Part shown: piece after piece, positions 24,668 to 31,947 of the stretch | How the letters are laid out: each line of letters opens with the position of its first letter | Position numbering within the stretch: the stretch's first letter is position 1 | IMG/VR virus record: IMGVR_UViG_3300028844_005914 | Coordinates: 1 to 49,344 of that record | Reading direction: 5' to 3' (one strand) | DNA from: a virus | DNA: 49,344 nt | Notes under the pieces: generated by a model | Told to the model about the DNA's origin: nothing | The model's database searches: none | The model's input: only the letters and a program-made list of their open reading frames with translations | Program-made: the position numbers and the translations under genes

Positions 24668-24864
24668 AAACCAAATTAATTAAAATAGCTTACTCACACG
24701 ATGAAGATACTGACGAATTTGTCGTATTCAAAAATGACGGAAATCTAGACCATGCAATTTTCTGCTGTAAGACCGCAGAACAAGCGGATCAATGGATATT
24801 CGACAACTTCATAACCTTACGAAAGGGCGTTGATTACAACCTTTGCTTGCCGTTTGAGGTTTGA
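24664..24864 (+). CDS. Small unknown protein
   Basis: A 66-residue acidic protein coupled by ATGA to the gene before it. It contains strands (KLIKIAYSHDEDTDEFVVFKNDG) and a helix with AEQADQWIFDNF. Its first codons resemble those of the gene at 24894, but the rest does not align by eye. Function unknown. Confidence 0.5.
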   Translation: MKTKLIKIAYSHDEDTDEFVVFKNDGNLDHAIFCCKTAEQADQWIFDNFITLRKGVDYNLCLPFEV

Positions 24865-24893
24865 GTCATCCTTACCTGCCTACAAATAATAAT

Positions 24894-25187
24894 ATGAAAA
24901 CTAAACTATTAAATTTCGATTTCTCAATTCGATTCAATAACCGAGAGTTAAGCGTAAGCTTAAATATTCTTGATAAAGGTCATTCATGCAAAAAGCAATG
25001 GAGTGCTATCTTCTTTATTGGTTATCACAATCAATCTCAACCAAGAAAGAATTGTTCAAGATATTTTACATATCATCACAAGCAATGGTTTCATGTATTT
25101 GATAACCATTATGATGCATATGATGTCATTGCAGATGGATGGGATGATATATTTGAGGGGAATTTAGAACCAATGATCGAGTTTTAA
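24894..25187 (+). CDS. Small unknown protein
   Basis: Started at the ATG following AATAATAAT, a start context common here (97 residues); a TTG at 24861 overlapping the previous stop is the alternative. Aromatic- and His-rich in the second half (YFTYHHKQWFHVFDNHYDAYDVIADGWDD). No recognised family. It ends inside the first base of promoter-like copy 2. Confidence 0.5.
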   Translation: MKTKLLNFDFSIRFNNRELSVSLNILDKGHSCKKQWSAIFFIGYHNQSQPRKNCSRYFTYHHKQWFHVFDNHYDAYDVIADGWDDIFEGNLEPMIEF

Positions 25188-25270
25188 AATTACTCTCAAG
25201 ATTTTTCTCCCAACTAAGGTGGGACAAATGATATAATGTAGTTTGTTATCAAATAAATCAAATTAGTAAT
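25187..25270 (+). promoter_or_regulatory. Promoter-like intergenic repeat, copy 2
   Basis: This 84-base element matches 23840-23922 in order and spacing: AAATTACTCTCAA, ATTTTTCTC, AAGGTGGGACAAATGATATAATG with TATAAT at 25232-25237, TTTGTTATCAAAT and CAAATTAGTAAT ending eight bases before the next ATG. It probably starts transcription of 25278 and the DUF3150/AAA+/VWA genes. Confidence 0.7.
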
Positions 25271-25277
25271 AAAAAAT

Positions 25278-25640
25278 ATGAGTGAATTAAAATATAAGGG
25301 TAAATCATTTACTGACGGTACAGATAATTTCATCTGTATCGCGGAAAATAAAAGTCAAATAGTAATAATGCCAGCAACTGATAAAAATGAACATCTGACA
25401 TGCACGTTAAAAGAGAAGCTAGATATCATGAATAATTGTTTCTTTATCGTGCCTATTATTAATATCAAGGAGTCATTACGAGAAAATGCTCTTGGTTTTG
25501 CAGTATGGGGTCAGTTTGAGTCGCCCGAAGCTAGATTAGCTAGGTATTTAAGCACACCCGACGAATGGGTAGATGAAAAAAAGTTACTTCATCATGAATT
25601 AATAAACCCCGAACCACAACCAAATGTTAAATTGTTATGA
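25278..25640 (+). CDS. Unknown protein at head of the DUF3150/AAA+/VWA operon
   Basis: A 120-residue protein starting just after promoter-like copy 2. An N-terminal beta region (YKGKSFTDGTDNFICIAENKSQIVIM) precedes a helical middle and a Pro-rich C-terminus (NPEPQPNVKLL). No known motif. Its position as first gene of the operon suggests an accessory or regulatory role. Confidence 0.55.
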   Translation: MSELKYKGKSFTDGTDNFICIAENKSQIVIMPATDKNEHLTCTLKEKLDIMNNCFFIVPIINIKESLRENALGFAVWGQFESPEARLARYLSTPDEWVDEKKLLHHELINPEPQPNVKLL

Positions 25641-25915
25641 GTATAAAAGTAATTGTACCAAATACTGAGATATATCTAAATGATGGTTCTGTACTGCCAT
25701 TGGATGAGATAATCGTAAATGATGATAATACTATTTTAGTGCATGTCAGAGTTAATGAGTTTATAACTAAATGTGTAACGGAATCGGAAATCAAATCACC
25801 AAAAATAATAATTCAAGATGATGATGGTGGTGACTACGAATCCCTAATGTATGATAATAATTACATTGTAATTGAGAGTGCGTATCTCAATGCAGTCAAA
25901 CCAATAAACCAATAA
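25637..25915 (+). CDS. Small acidic beta-rich unknown protein
   Basis: A 92-residue acidic protein coupled by ATGA. Repeated short strands (IKVIVPNTEIYLNDGSVLPLDEIIVNDD, TILVHVRVNEFITK) suggest a small beta-barrel. No catalytic motif. Lies directly upstream of the DUF3150-like gene in the same direction with a five-base gap. Confidence 0.5.
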   Translation: MSIKVIVPNTEIYLNDGSVLPLDEIIVNDDNTILVHVRVNEFITKCVTESEIKSPKIIIQDDDGGDYESLMYDNNYIVIESAYLNAVKPINQ

Positions 25916-25920
25916 ATAAT

Positions 25921-26802
25921 ATGAGAAAAGATATAAGTAATGTCGCTATGTTAGTATCCTTGCGTATGGGTCGCATCGGATCATCGAAAGTAGATAAAGC
26001 CCAAAGTAATAATCTCACCGATCATCACCAAATGGAAAGGGGTAGTGCTAGAGTAAGTAAGGTCATCATTCAGAATGCTGATCTCAAAAAAATAAATCGC
26101 ATCTGTAATGAAGCTAAAGCTTTACGTGATAAGTTTACTCTACCATGGAATGATCAAGGTCAGCGTATGCTCCCTAGTTCATGCTTCCGAGAGTTTGATA
26201 CCGAGATGAATCGCTTAAAGAATGATTTTTTAGTCGCAGTCCAAGAACTAGCACAGGAATATCCAAGGATTAAATCTGATGCTCAAAGAAGATTGAATGG
26301 CATGTTCAATGAAGAAGATTACCCAGACAAGATTGAGAGCAAGTTTAATTTCGACCTAGAGGTAGCTCCTATGCCCAAGGGTAGTGATCTGCGTATCAAT
26401 GTTGTATCGGATGAAGAAAGAGAAAGATTACAGAAAGAGATCGAAGCTAGAACTATTGAGAGGGTCAGGAAATCCACCAATGATGTAGTTAGCAGAATGA
26501 TGTCATCTCTTATGACTCTTTTACAGGGTACGGATGGTGAGGGTGGATTATTAAATCCCGATGCTAGATTTCATAAAACTGCTGTCACCAAGCTACAAGA
26601 GATCATTGATATAGCACCTGAACTTAATGTCTTGGATGATCCCACTTTAAGTAAAGTAATTGAGGATGTTAAGGAACTCATTAAACCAGATAATTTAGAT
26701 GTAAATAAAATTAGGAATGATACATCTGAGCGTAATAAAGTCCTAAATAATTCCATGCAGGCAGTTGAATCCATTAAAAATGCCATGGGTGGAGTAGCGT
26801 AA
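25921..26802 (+). CDS. DUF3150-like protein of the AAA+/VWA module
   Basis: A 293-residue, mostly helical protein. The layout of an N-terminal segment with an MG-R-GSSK stretch, a helix (LKKINRICNEAKALRDKFTLPW), the conserved-looking FREFDTEMNRLKNDFLVAVQELAQEYP, then long charged helices and a C-terminal coiled coil, resembles DUF3150 proteins that accompany phage MoxR/CobS-like ATPases. Assignment rests on fold pattern and neighbours. It may be the substrate or adaptor on which the ATPase and the VWA protein act. Confidence 0.6.
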   Translation: MRKDISNVAMLVSLRMGRIGSSKVDKAQSNNLTDHHQMERGSARVSKVIIQNADLKKINRICNEAKALRDKFTLPWNDQGQRMLPSSCFREFDTEMNRLKNDFLVAVQELAQEYPRIKSDAQRRLNGMFNEEDYPDKIESKFNFDLEVAPMPKGSDLRINVVSDEERERLQKEIEARTIERVRKSTNDVVSRMMSSLMTLLQGTDGEGGLLNPDARFHKTAVTKLQEIIDIAPELNVLDDPTLSKVIEDVKELIKPDNLDVNKIRNDTSERNKVLNNSMQAVESIKNAMGGVA

Positions 26803-26822
26803 TAATAATAATAAGTAATAAT

Positions 26823-27854
26823 ATGAAATCATCACAAGTAATCCCATTCGTACGCAAGAGCGTAGATAATAATATGCCGATCCTAGTCGTAGGTGAACCA
26901 GGAGTTGGTAAGACACAAACCATTGAACAAGCACTAGAAGAATATGATGTGTATGTTCGTCATGCAATATGTATGGAGCCTATTGACTTTCGTGGTCTTC
27001 CATGCTTATTTCGCAATGAGGAGGATAAGAATAAATCATATGCTGAGTTTGTTCCGTATGGTGACCTTAATATTATGCTCAATGCGGATAAACCCACCGT
27101 GTTCTTTTATGATGATCTAGGTCAAGCTAGTCAGTCAGTTCAAAAAGCTATGATGCAGTTGTTCCTGCAACGAGAAGTTAATGGTAAGCGTATATCTGAT
27201 AATATAAGATTTATCGCCGCCACTAACCGAAGAGGTGATCGTGCGGGTGTCAATGGTCTAATCACTCCCCTCATATCTCGCCAAAAGTGTGTTATCAATT
27301 TTAGCGTAGATGTAGATGATTGGGTGAAGTGGGCTCATGATAATGATATGCCACCAATCCTTATTGCATTCATACACTTCCGTGGTCAAGAATTGTTGTT
27401 AGATTTTGACCCTAACAAAGTAGATGATAATGGTAATGATCTCGTACAGCAACCAAGTCCTCGTACTGTGGCAAGTATTGGTGATTGGATGAATCTAGGT
27501 TATTCGCCCAAGACTGATATGGAGATATTCGAGGGTGCTATCGGTCGTGCATTCACCCTAGAGTTCGCAGGTTTTATTGATCTGTTCGATGAGTTGGGTG
27601 ATTTACCTAATAGTATCGCAAATCGAGCCGAGGGTGAGTGTCCGTCATCCCCTGCTAGTATGTATGCACTTGCGTCATCCCTAGCACAGAGATGTGATGC
27701 GGATCATCGTGCCAATATTCATGAGTGGTGTGAAGCTAATTTCCCTGCTGAGTTTCAACAAGTATTGATATTGGATGCGGAAAGTATTCATAAAGATGAT
27801 TTCAAGAATAGTGATACTTATAATTTGTGGGTCACATATTTGAGGAAAGCTTAA
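26823..27854 (+). CDS. MoxR/CobS-like AAA+ ATPase
   Basis: A 343-residue AAA+ protein. Walker A is GEPGVGKT (24-31), Walker B VFFYDD (93-98), sensor 1 ATNRRGDRAGV (Asn135), and SPRT near 219 may be sensor 2. This is the MoxR branch, whose members work with a VWA-domain partner to remodel proteins or insert metals; CobS of cobaltochelatase is a relative. The partner gene follows with TAATG overlap. Its arginine codons are mostly CGN (about 13 of 17 by hand count), unlike the AGA/AGG bias of the head genes, which suggests separate origin. Confidence 0.85.
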   Translation: MKSSQVIPFVRKSVDNNMPILVVGEPGVGKTQTIEQALEEYDVYVRHAICMEPIDFRGLPCLFRNEEDKNKSYAEFVPYGDLNIMLNADKPTVFFYDDLGQASQSVQKAMMQLFLQREVNGKRISDNIRFIAATNRRGDRAGVNGLITPLISRQKCVINFSVDVDDWVKWAHDNDMPPILIAFIHFRGQELLLDFDPNKVDDNGNDLVQQPSPRTVASIGDWMNLGYSPKTDMEIFEGAIGRAFTLEFAGFIDLFDELGDLPNSIANRAEGECPSSPASMYALASSLAQRCDADHRANIHEWCEANFPAEFQQVLILDAESIHKDDFKNSDTYNLWVTYLRKA

Positions 27855-29137
27855 TGACTCCGCAAGAGAAAATTATTCGTCAAGACTTAAGGGAGTTGGT
27901 AGTAAATCAACCATTCTTTGCATCAATCATATTGAAGCAGAAATTGATTGTCACTCGATCTTGTTATACTGCTGCGGTTAATGGTGTTGAGCTTAAAGTA
28001 AATCCAAATTGGTTTTGTGAGTTAGACCCATATGAGAGAATGACCGTCCTAGCTCACGAAGCTCTCCATCTCACAAATAAGCACAATCTGCGTAGGGGCA
28101 GTCGAGATCATAAGATATGGAATGTCGCATGTGATATGGCTATCAATAAGCACCTGAAGTGTAGTCCGTTCAAATTGCCCAAAGAGGGTACTTATGATGT
28201 GGATAATAAATATGGGAATGGTGCTGATGCCGAGTATATCTATGCCTGTCTATTAAAAGAAATTGCAAATGAGTTGGATAAGCAAAATCAAGATGATGAC
28301 CAAGATGATGATCAAGACGATGATAATAACCAAGATCAGAATCAATCTCCAAGTGATGCCAATCAGGATGATGATAGTGATGCGAGAAGTAAGGCAATAG
28401 ATGCCGTATCTAAGAAGTATTCACCTAATGGTGGTATGGGTGAAGTCGAAGATCACCCAATGGTTATGGAATCACCTCAAGAAATGATGAATGCTCAGGA
28501 TATTGCAACTAATCAAGCTATGCAACAAGCCAAGAAGAGGGGTAAGATGCCTAATTCTATCGAGGAAGAAATAAATCGAAGCTATGAAAAGAAAGTTAGT
28601 TGGAGAGATATACTTAGTCGTTGGATTGAAGGCATATCCCAAGCTGATTATAATTGGTTATATCCTCATGATGTACATTTGCAGTATGATCTCATCATGC
28701 CTAGTATGCATAATGATGGATATGGTGAAATTATGATCGCCATCGACACATCTGCCTCCATGTGTGTAGATCAATTAAGATTAGCCGTCACGGAGGTCTA
28801 TAATGCACTAGAGTGTTATCAGCAGAATGAGCAAAGTGATATTAAATTAGGTGTTATGTATTTTGATTGCGAGGTACAGAAGACTGAGTATATATCATCA
28901 CCTAGTGAAATAAGTAAGCCCATAGGTAGAGGGGGTACGGATTATACACCCGTGTTTGAGTATGTGGGTAAGTCGCTCAATCCCCCTAGAGGTTTAATTA
29001 TCGTAACTGATGGTTATTGTCATGTGTATAAAGAGGATAAGCCAAATATGGATGTCATATGGATACTCACTGAGATGAGTGCCGAAAGATTTAGTCCTCC
29101 GTTTGGTGATTGCATCCAAGCTAGGTTAGATGATTAA
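27854..29137 (+). CDS. HExxH metallopeptidase-like plus VWA domain protein (MoxR partner)
   Basis: Started at the ATG in the TAATG overlap (427 residues). The N-terminal domain (DUF2201-like) holds HEALH at 68-72, a zinc-peptidase motif, followed by NVACDMAIN. An acidic Gln/Asp linker (about 146-176) leads to a C-terminal VWA-like domain with a metal-ion-dependent adhesion site: DTSAS (Asp298, Ser300, Ser302), GGTDYTP (Thr362 or Thr365) and VTDGY (Asp386). The acidic linker between halves recalls CobT. It probably forms a chaperone or protease complex with the AAA+ ATPase. All catalytic residues appear intact. Confidence 0.85.
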   Translation: MTPQEKIIRQDLRELVVNQPFFASIILKQKLIVTRSCYTAAVNGVELKVNPNWFCELDPYERMTVLAHEALHLTNKHNLRRGSRDHKIWNVACDMAINKHLKCSPFKLPKEGTYDVDNKYGNGADAEYIYACLLKEIANELDKQNQDDDQDDDQDDDNNQDQNQSPSDANQDDDSDARSKAIDAVSKKYSPNGGMGEVEDHPMVMESPQEMMNAQDIATNQAMQQAKKRGKMPNSIEEEINRSYEKKVSWRDILSRWIEGISQADYNWLYPHDVHLQYDLIMPSMHNDGYGEIMIAIDTSASMCVDQLRLAVTEVYNALECYQQNEQSDIKLGVMYFDCEVQKTEYISSPSEISKPIGRGGTDYTPVFEYVGKSLNPPRGLIIVTDGYCHVYKEDKPNMDVIWILTEMSAERFSPPFGDCIQARLDD

Positions 29138-29237
29138 GCTAATAATAAGTATTCTCCGTCATCATATGGCTAAGTTCATTGGTGGTGCTGTTGGTGGTGG
29201 AGTAATATACGATTTCGTGTCGGGATTATTCCGATAG
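29130..29237 (+). CDS. Small glycine-rich hydrophobic peptide at end of the VWA operon
   Basis: A 35-codon ORF overlapping the VWA stop by eight bases and ending just before the terminator. The product carries KFIGGAVGGGVIYDFVSGLF, a glycine-rich membrane-like helix; an internal ATG at 29166 would give 23 residues. Such peptides can be membrane-active. Coupling supports translation, but the assignment is tentative. Confidence 0.4.
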   Translation: MIKLIISILRHHMAKFIGGAVGGGVIYDFVSGLFR

Positions 29238-29255
29238 ATTACTAATGATGATTAT

Positions 29256-29286
29256 GGGGGGGGGCTTGTGCCCCTCCCCTTTTTTT
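29256..29286 (+). terminator. Strong intrinsic terminator
   Basis: Nine G and a C (29256-29265) pair with GCCCCTCCCC around a TTGT loop (ten pairs, one G-U), followed at once by seven T. It ends the DUF3150/AAA+/VWA operon. Confidence 0.92.
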
Positions 29287-29700
29287 ACGGGTGGGGGTCT
29301 GTGCAGAGCGTACAAACTGGCAACGGATATGTGCGCCTATATGCGTGGGTACATGCAACCACTCACAAAATCAGCCTATACTTACAAAGTTGCGAAATAA
29401 CCGCCATTACTAACATTACAAACCACCCAACCAACTACATTAGCAAAACGGACAAATTGTACGGACACAAAATTGGACGCATAATATTTTTTTGGTAAAT
29501 TTGTAATAAAAATAATAAAATATTTTTTATTATATTTTATCAAAATTGGTAAAAGTTGTTGGATATCCAGGATCAAGTAATCTTTGGTAAAAATATCATA
29601 AGTAAAAAATTTTGTTATCGTCAAAATTAGTAAATTATGAAATTAGTTAATTTGAAATTCCCGTACGTTATGGGAATCATTAATCATCAAAATTAGTAAT
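29287..29700. other. A+T-rich noncoding control region upstream of the XRE-type gene
   Basis: I find no convincing gene in these 414 bases. The second half is very A+T rich and holds AATTGTACGGA (29455-29465), runs related to GTAAAAATATAATAAAAT, and two copies of AAATTAGTAA (29624-29633 and 29690-29699), the second touching the next ATG. It shares motifs with the region on the other side of the regulator gene, suggesting operators or replication sites. Confidence 0.7.
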
Positions 29701-30183
29701 ATGAAAAATATCGAAGAATTAGAAAATGAATTAGAGTCTATGAAGTTGAAAATCATCGAAGAGAAAAAGGAAATCGAATCTAAGGAAAAGGAAAAGAAGA
29801 GAATTTTAGGAGTGATTAAGAAATCCCCTTTGATCAAATTAGATTCGTTAGAAAAAGGTATCTTGAAAGAAAGTGAGTTATCCAAAGAAGAAGAAGGGTT
29901 ATTTGATCAAATTTATTCTTTGATCAAGTTATTCGGTTTTTCTTCCCAAGTCGTTGGATCATTGGGATCAATTTCAAGATCGAATGGTAAGGTAAGGGGA
30001 AGAATGGGTGCGCATGTCCAAAGATTAAAAGAAGATCCTTCTTTGATTTCCGAAATTAAAAGAAGAAGAAATGAAGAGGGAATAGGTCGTCATTCTCTAG
30101 GGTTGGAGTTAGGATTCGGGGTTTCGGGGTATAATATCGTGGAAAAAGTCGAATCGGGATATTATGATCATCTCTTAGATTAA
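29701..30183 (+). CDS. Coiled-coil protein with C-terminal XRE-type HTH (putative regulator)
   Basis: A 160-residue protein, isolated between two noncoding regions. The N-terminal 60 residues are a dense Glu/Lys coiled coil. The C-terminal part (IKRRRNEEGIGRHSLGLELGFGVSGYNIVEKVESG) follows the five-helix XRE plan: basic helix, LGLELGFGVSGYNIV as turn and recognition helix, then VEKVESG like the IERGxR end. It is probably a DNA-binding regulator acting on the repeated motifs on both sides. The start lacks a Shine-Dalgarno and sits right after AAATTAGTAA. Two perfect terminators follow. Confidence 0.6.
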   Translation: MKNIEELENELESMKLKIIEEKKEIESKEKEKKRILGVIKKSPLIKLDSLEKGILKESELSKEEEGLFDQIYSLIKLFGFSSQVVGSLGSISRSNGKVRGRMGAHVQRLKEDPSLISEIKRRRNEEGIGRHSLGLELGFGVSGYNIVEKVESGYYDHLLD

Positions 30184-30205
30184 TCTAAATCTAGTCTCTA
30201 AATTA

Positions 30206-30233
30206 GGATCGGGGTTTCCCGATCCTTTTTTTT
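30206..30233 (+). terminator. Intrinsic terminator, tandem copy 1
   Basis: GGATCGGG pairs perfectly with CCCGATCC around a GTTT loop, followed by eight T. It lies 23 bases after the regulator stop. Confidence 0.95.
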
Positions 30234-30243
30234 AGTCCAATTA

Positions 30244-30271
30244 GGATCGGGGTTTCCCGATCCTTTTTTTT
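30244..30271 (+). terminator. Intrinsic terminator, tandem copy 2
   Basis: An exact repeat of the upstream terminator: an eight-pair stem, GTTT loop and eight T. Two in series would insulate the terminase region from upstream transcription. Confidence 0.95.
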
Positions 30272-30667
30272 AGTCCAAAGGGTAAGTTGAGTGTTATTGA
30301 TGATTTGATTGTGGGTAAATTCCCTCATTAAATAGGGTTAAAATCGTTTTTATTTGTCATGAATGGTAAGTATCGTATTTGATATTTAAATCATCCCTAG
30401 GGACGGCTATGGGTGTTATATTGAGTCAAGTTCAAATCATATCAAATCGTTTTTTATAATTTTTCTAATAGGTAAAATTAGTTTTGTTTATAGGTAAAGA
30501 TTTATTAGAATATTGCTAAGATAAAAAAAGTTATTAGTAAATTAAGTAAAAATATAATAAAATATTTTTATGTGATTTTGGTCAAATTAGTAAATTTAAT
30601 GGTATTACTAAAATTAGTAATTTGGTAAAAATATAATAAAATCGCTAACGGTTAATTTTTTACTAAA

Positions 30668-30691
30668 AATTGTACGGAAAAATTGTACGGA
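30668..30691 (+). repeat. Two AATTGTACGGA direct repeats
   Basis: AATTGTACGGA occurs at 30668-30678 and 30681-30691, 13 bases apart, and a third copy is at 29455-29465 on the other side of the regulator gene. Such spacing suits operator or terminase-binding sites. Confidence 0.75.
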
Positions 30692-30742
30692 CAAATTTCA
30701 CGGTCAATTTTCACAAACTAAGGAATCTTTTTTTTCGTAAAT

Positions 30743-30754
30743 CCCGCATGCGGG
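30743..30754. other. GC-rich perfect palindrome, candidate packaging site
   Basis: CCCGCATGCGGG is a perfect 12-base palindrome in otherwise A+T-rich DNA, 104 bases before the small terminase gene. A dyad-symmetric GC island here fits a cosN-like nick site, but nothing proves it; it could be a protein-binding site. Confidence 0.4.
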
Positions 30755-30857
30755 TTCGGGAGATGGGGTGTAGTGTCCGTCTGTGATAAAAAAAATGAAA
30801 TGTCTCATGAAAAAAGTTCTTTTATTAATTAATTTAATATGATAAGTAGATTGACTA

Positions 30858-31565
30858 ATGCAAAAGAAAACATTCACAAAGGAGCATTTAGAAGCGTTTG
30901 AAGCAAAGCAGTTTAAGTTATTGAATGCCAAGATGATGAGCGGGAAGCCGCTCTCCCAAAAAGAGCAAGAGTTCTATGTTGGGTACATAAAAAAGAAGGG
31001 GGACATAGATGATGTCGATGATCTATTGGTTAATAATTTCGGAGGGACATCGTATGCCAAAAATCAATCAGAGTTAGCGAAAGCTCTTGGAGTAAACAGA
31101 AAAACAATTCAGAGATGGAAAAAAGACAAAACATTCCCGAAGGAAAGACCTGATGGTAGATACAGCATTAGGGAAGTTGTGGATTGGAAGGAATTGCATG
31201 GAGCGAGGGCGGGAGATATAGTAAGTAAAGAGTCCGAGCAGATTCGTAGCATGATGCTACAAAATGAGAAGCTAGAGATACAAGTTGGTATATTAAAAGG
31301 CGAATACACGCCTAATGTGGATATAGATCAGCAAGTGTCGGAGATGGTGCAACAAGCTAAAAGAGAATTACTTTCATTGCCTTCTTCCCTAGCACCACAA
31401 GTTGTGGGTCAAAGTATTGCGGAGGCTGAAAAAATAATAAAAGAATCTATTGTGGATGCATTAAGGTCTTTACATGAAAATGAATGGATGACACACAGTA
31501 ACACAGAAACAAAGAATAAAATAATCACAGAAGAAAAAGAAAAGGTAGGTGATGGGGAAAAATAG
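30858..31565 (+). CDS. Small terminase subunit (Nu1-like)
   Basis: A 235-residue protein. Residues 70-110 (SELAKALGVNRKTIQRWKK, then RYSIREVVDW) form the winged HTH of lambda Nu1-type small terminases, which bind cos-proximal DNA. A long charged helix (IRSMMLQNEKLEIQVGILKGEY) follows, as in Nu1-type oligomerisation regions. It is the first gene of the packaging and head block. Unusually, five genes separate it from the large subunit. Confidence 0.8.
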   Translation: MQKKTFTKEHLEAFEAKQFKLLNAKMMSGKPLSQKEQEFYVGYIKKKGDIDDVDDLLVNNFGGTSYAKNQSELAKALGVNRKTIQRWKKDKTFPKERPDGRYSIREVVDWKELHGARAGDIVSKESEQIRSMMLQNEKLEIQVGILKGEYTPNVDIDQQVSEMVQQAKRELLSLPSSLAPQVVGQSIAEAEKIIKESIVDALRSLHENEWMTHSNTETKNKIITEEKEKVGDGEK

Positions 31566-31947
31566 TTCCTTATATCATTTTGATGAATCTAAGGTAAATG
31601 CCTTGGGGGAGGGGCAATGCCATAATTTTCCATATGATGAAGTCGATGAAGAATTTGCAGATAACTATGAACCCGAAGAAGTGCAAAGAATGGGGGAAAT
31701 TTTGAGAGAAATATTAACATGGTTAACAATGGGTGATAAAAATTCAGAAGGATATGGTAAAACCGTTATGAGAAAAGCTATAGCAATGTGTTGGGTTATT
31801 AGACCCGAATTATTTAATGGTGAGCCATTATCAGAGATTGCAAAGAAAAAAGGAATAAATGTATTCAAGCAATCATTAAGCAAACAAGCTATTAATTTCT
31901 CTCAAAAATTTGGCATAAAAGGTAGAGGTCAACGCAAAAAACTATGA
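31552..31947 (+). CDS. Small HTH-containing protein in the terminase island
   Basis: Started at the ATG at 31552 (131 residues), overlapping the small terminase end; a GTG one codon earlier is possible. The C-terminal part (PLSEIAKKKGINVFKQSLSKQAINFSQKFG) looks like a sigma-region-4-like HTH with a basic tail. The acidic N-terminus may be disordered. It may assist terminase or control late genes. Confidence 0.55.
   Translation: MGKNSSLYHFDESKVNALGEGQCHNFPYDEVDEEFADNYEPEEVQRMGEILREILTWLTMGDKNSEGYGKTVMRKAIAMCWVIRPELFNGEPLSEIAKKKGINVFKQSLSKQAINFSQKFGIKGRGQRKKL

Larger units (their letters stand above)
30203..30278 (+). repeat. Perfect tandem duplication of a 38-base terminator unit
   Basis: Bases 30203-30240 and 30241-30278 are identical and adjacent. 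Each unit holds one complete hairpin plus T-run. Exact identity implies a recent duplication or active maintenance. Confidence 0.95.
30279..30857. other. Large noncoding region before the terminase genes (cos, origin or late promoter candidate)
   Basis: No gene is supported in these 579 bases. Contents: palindrome TCCCTAGGGA (30394-30403); an 18-base direct repeat GTAAAAATATAATAAAAT (30546-30563 and 30625-30642); AAATTAGTAA at 30584 and 30611; two AATTGTACGGA units; GC palindrome CCCGCATGCGGG (30743-30754). In lambda-type phages cos lies upstream of the small terminase gene, so this is the best place to look for it. It may also hold the late promoter. Confidence 0.65.

Noticed and set aside
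29268-29498. 76-codon frame after the VWA operon
   Set aside because: Its start lies in the stem of a strong terminator and its product has no domain-like features.
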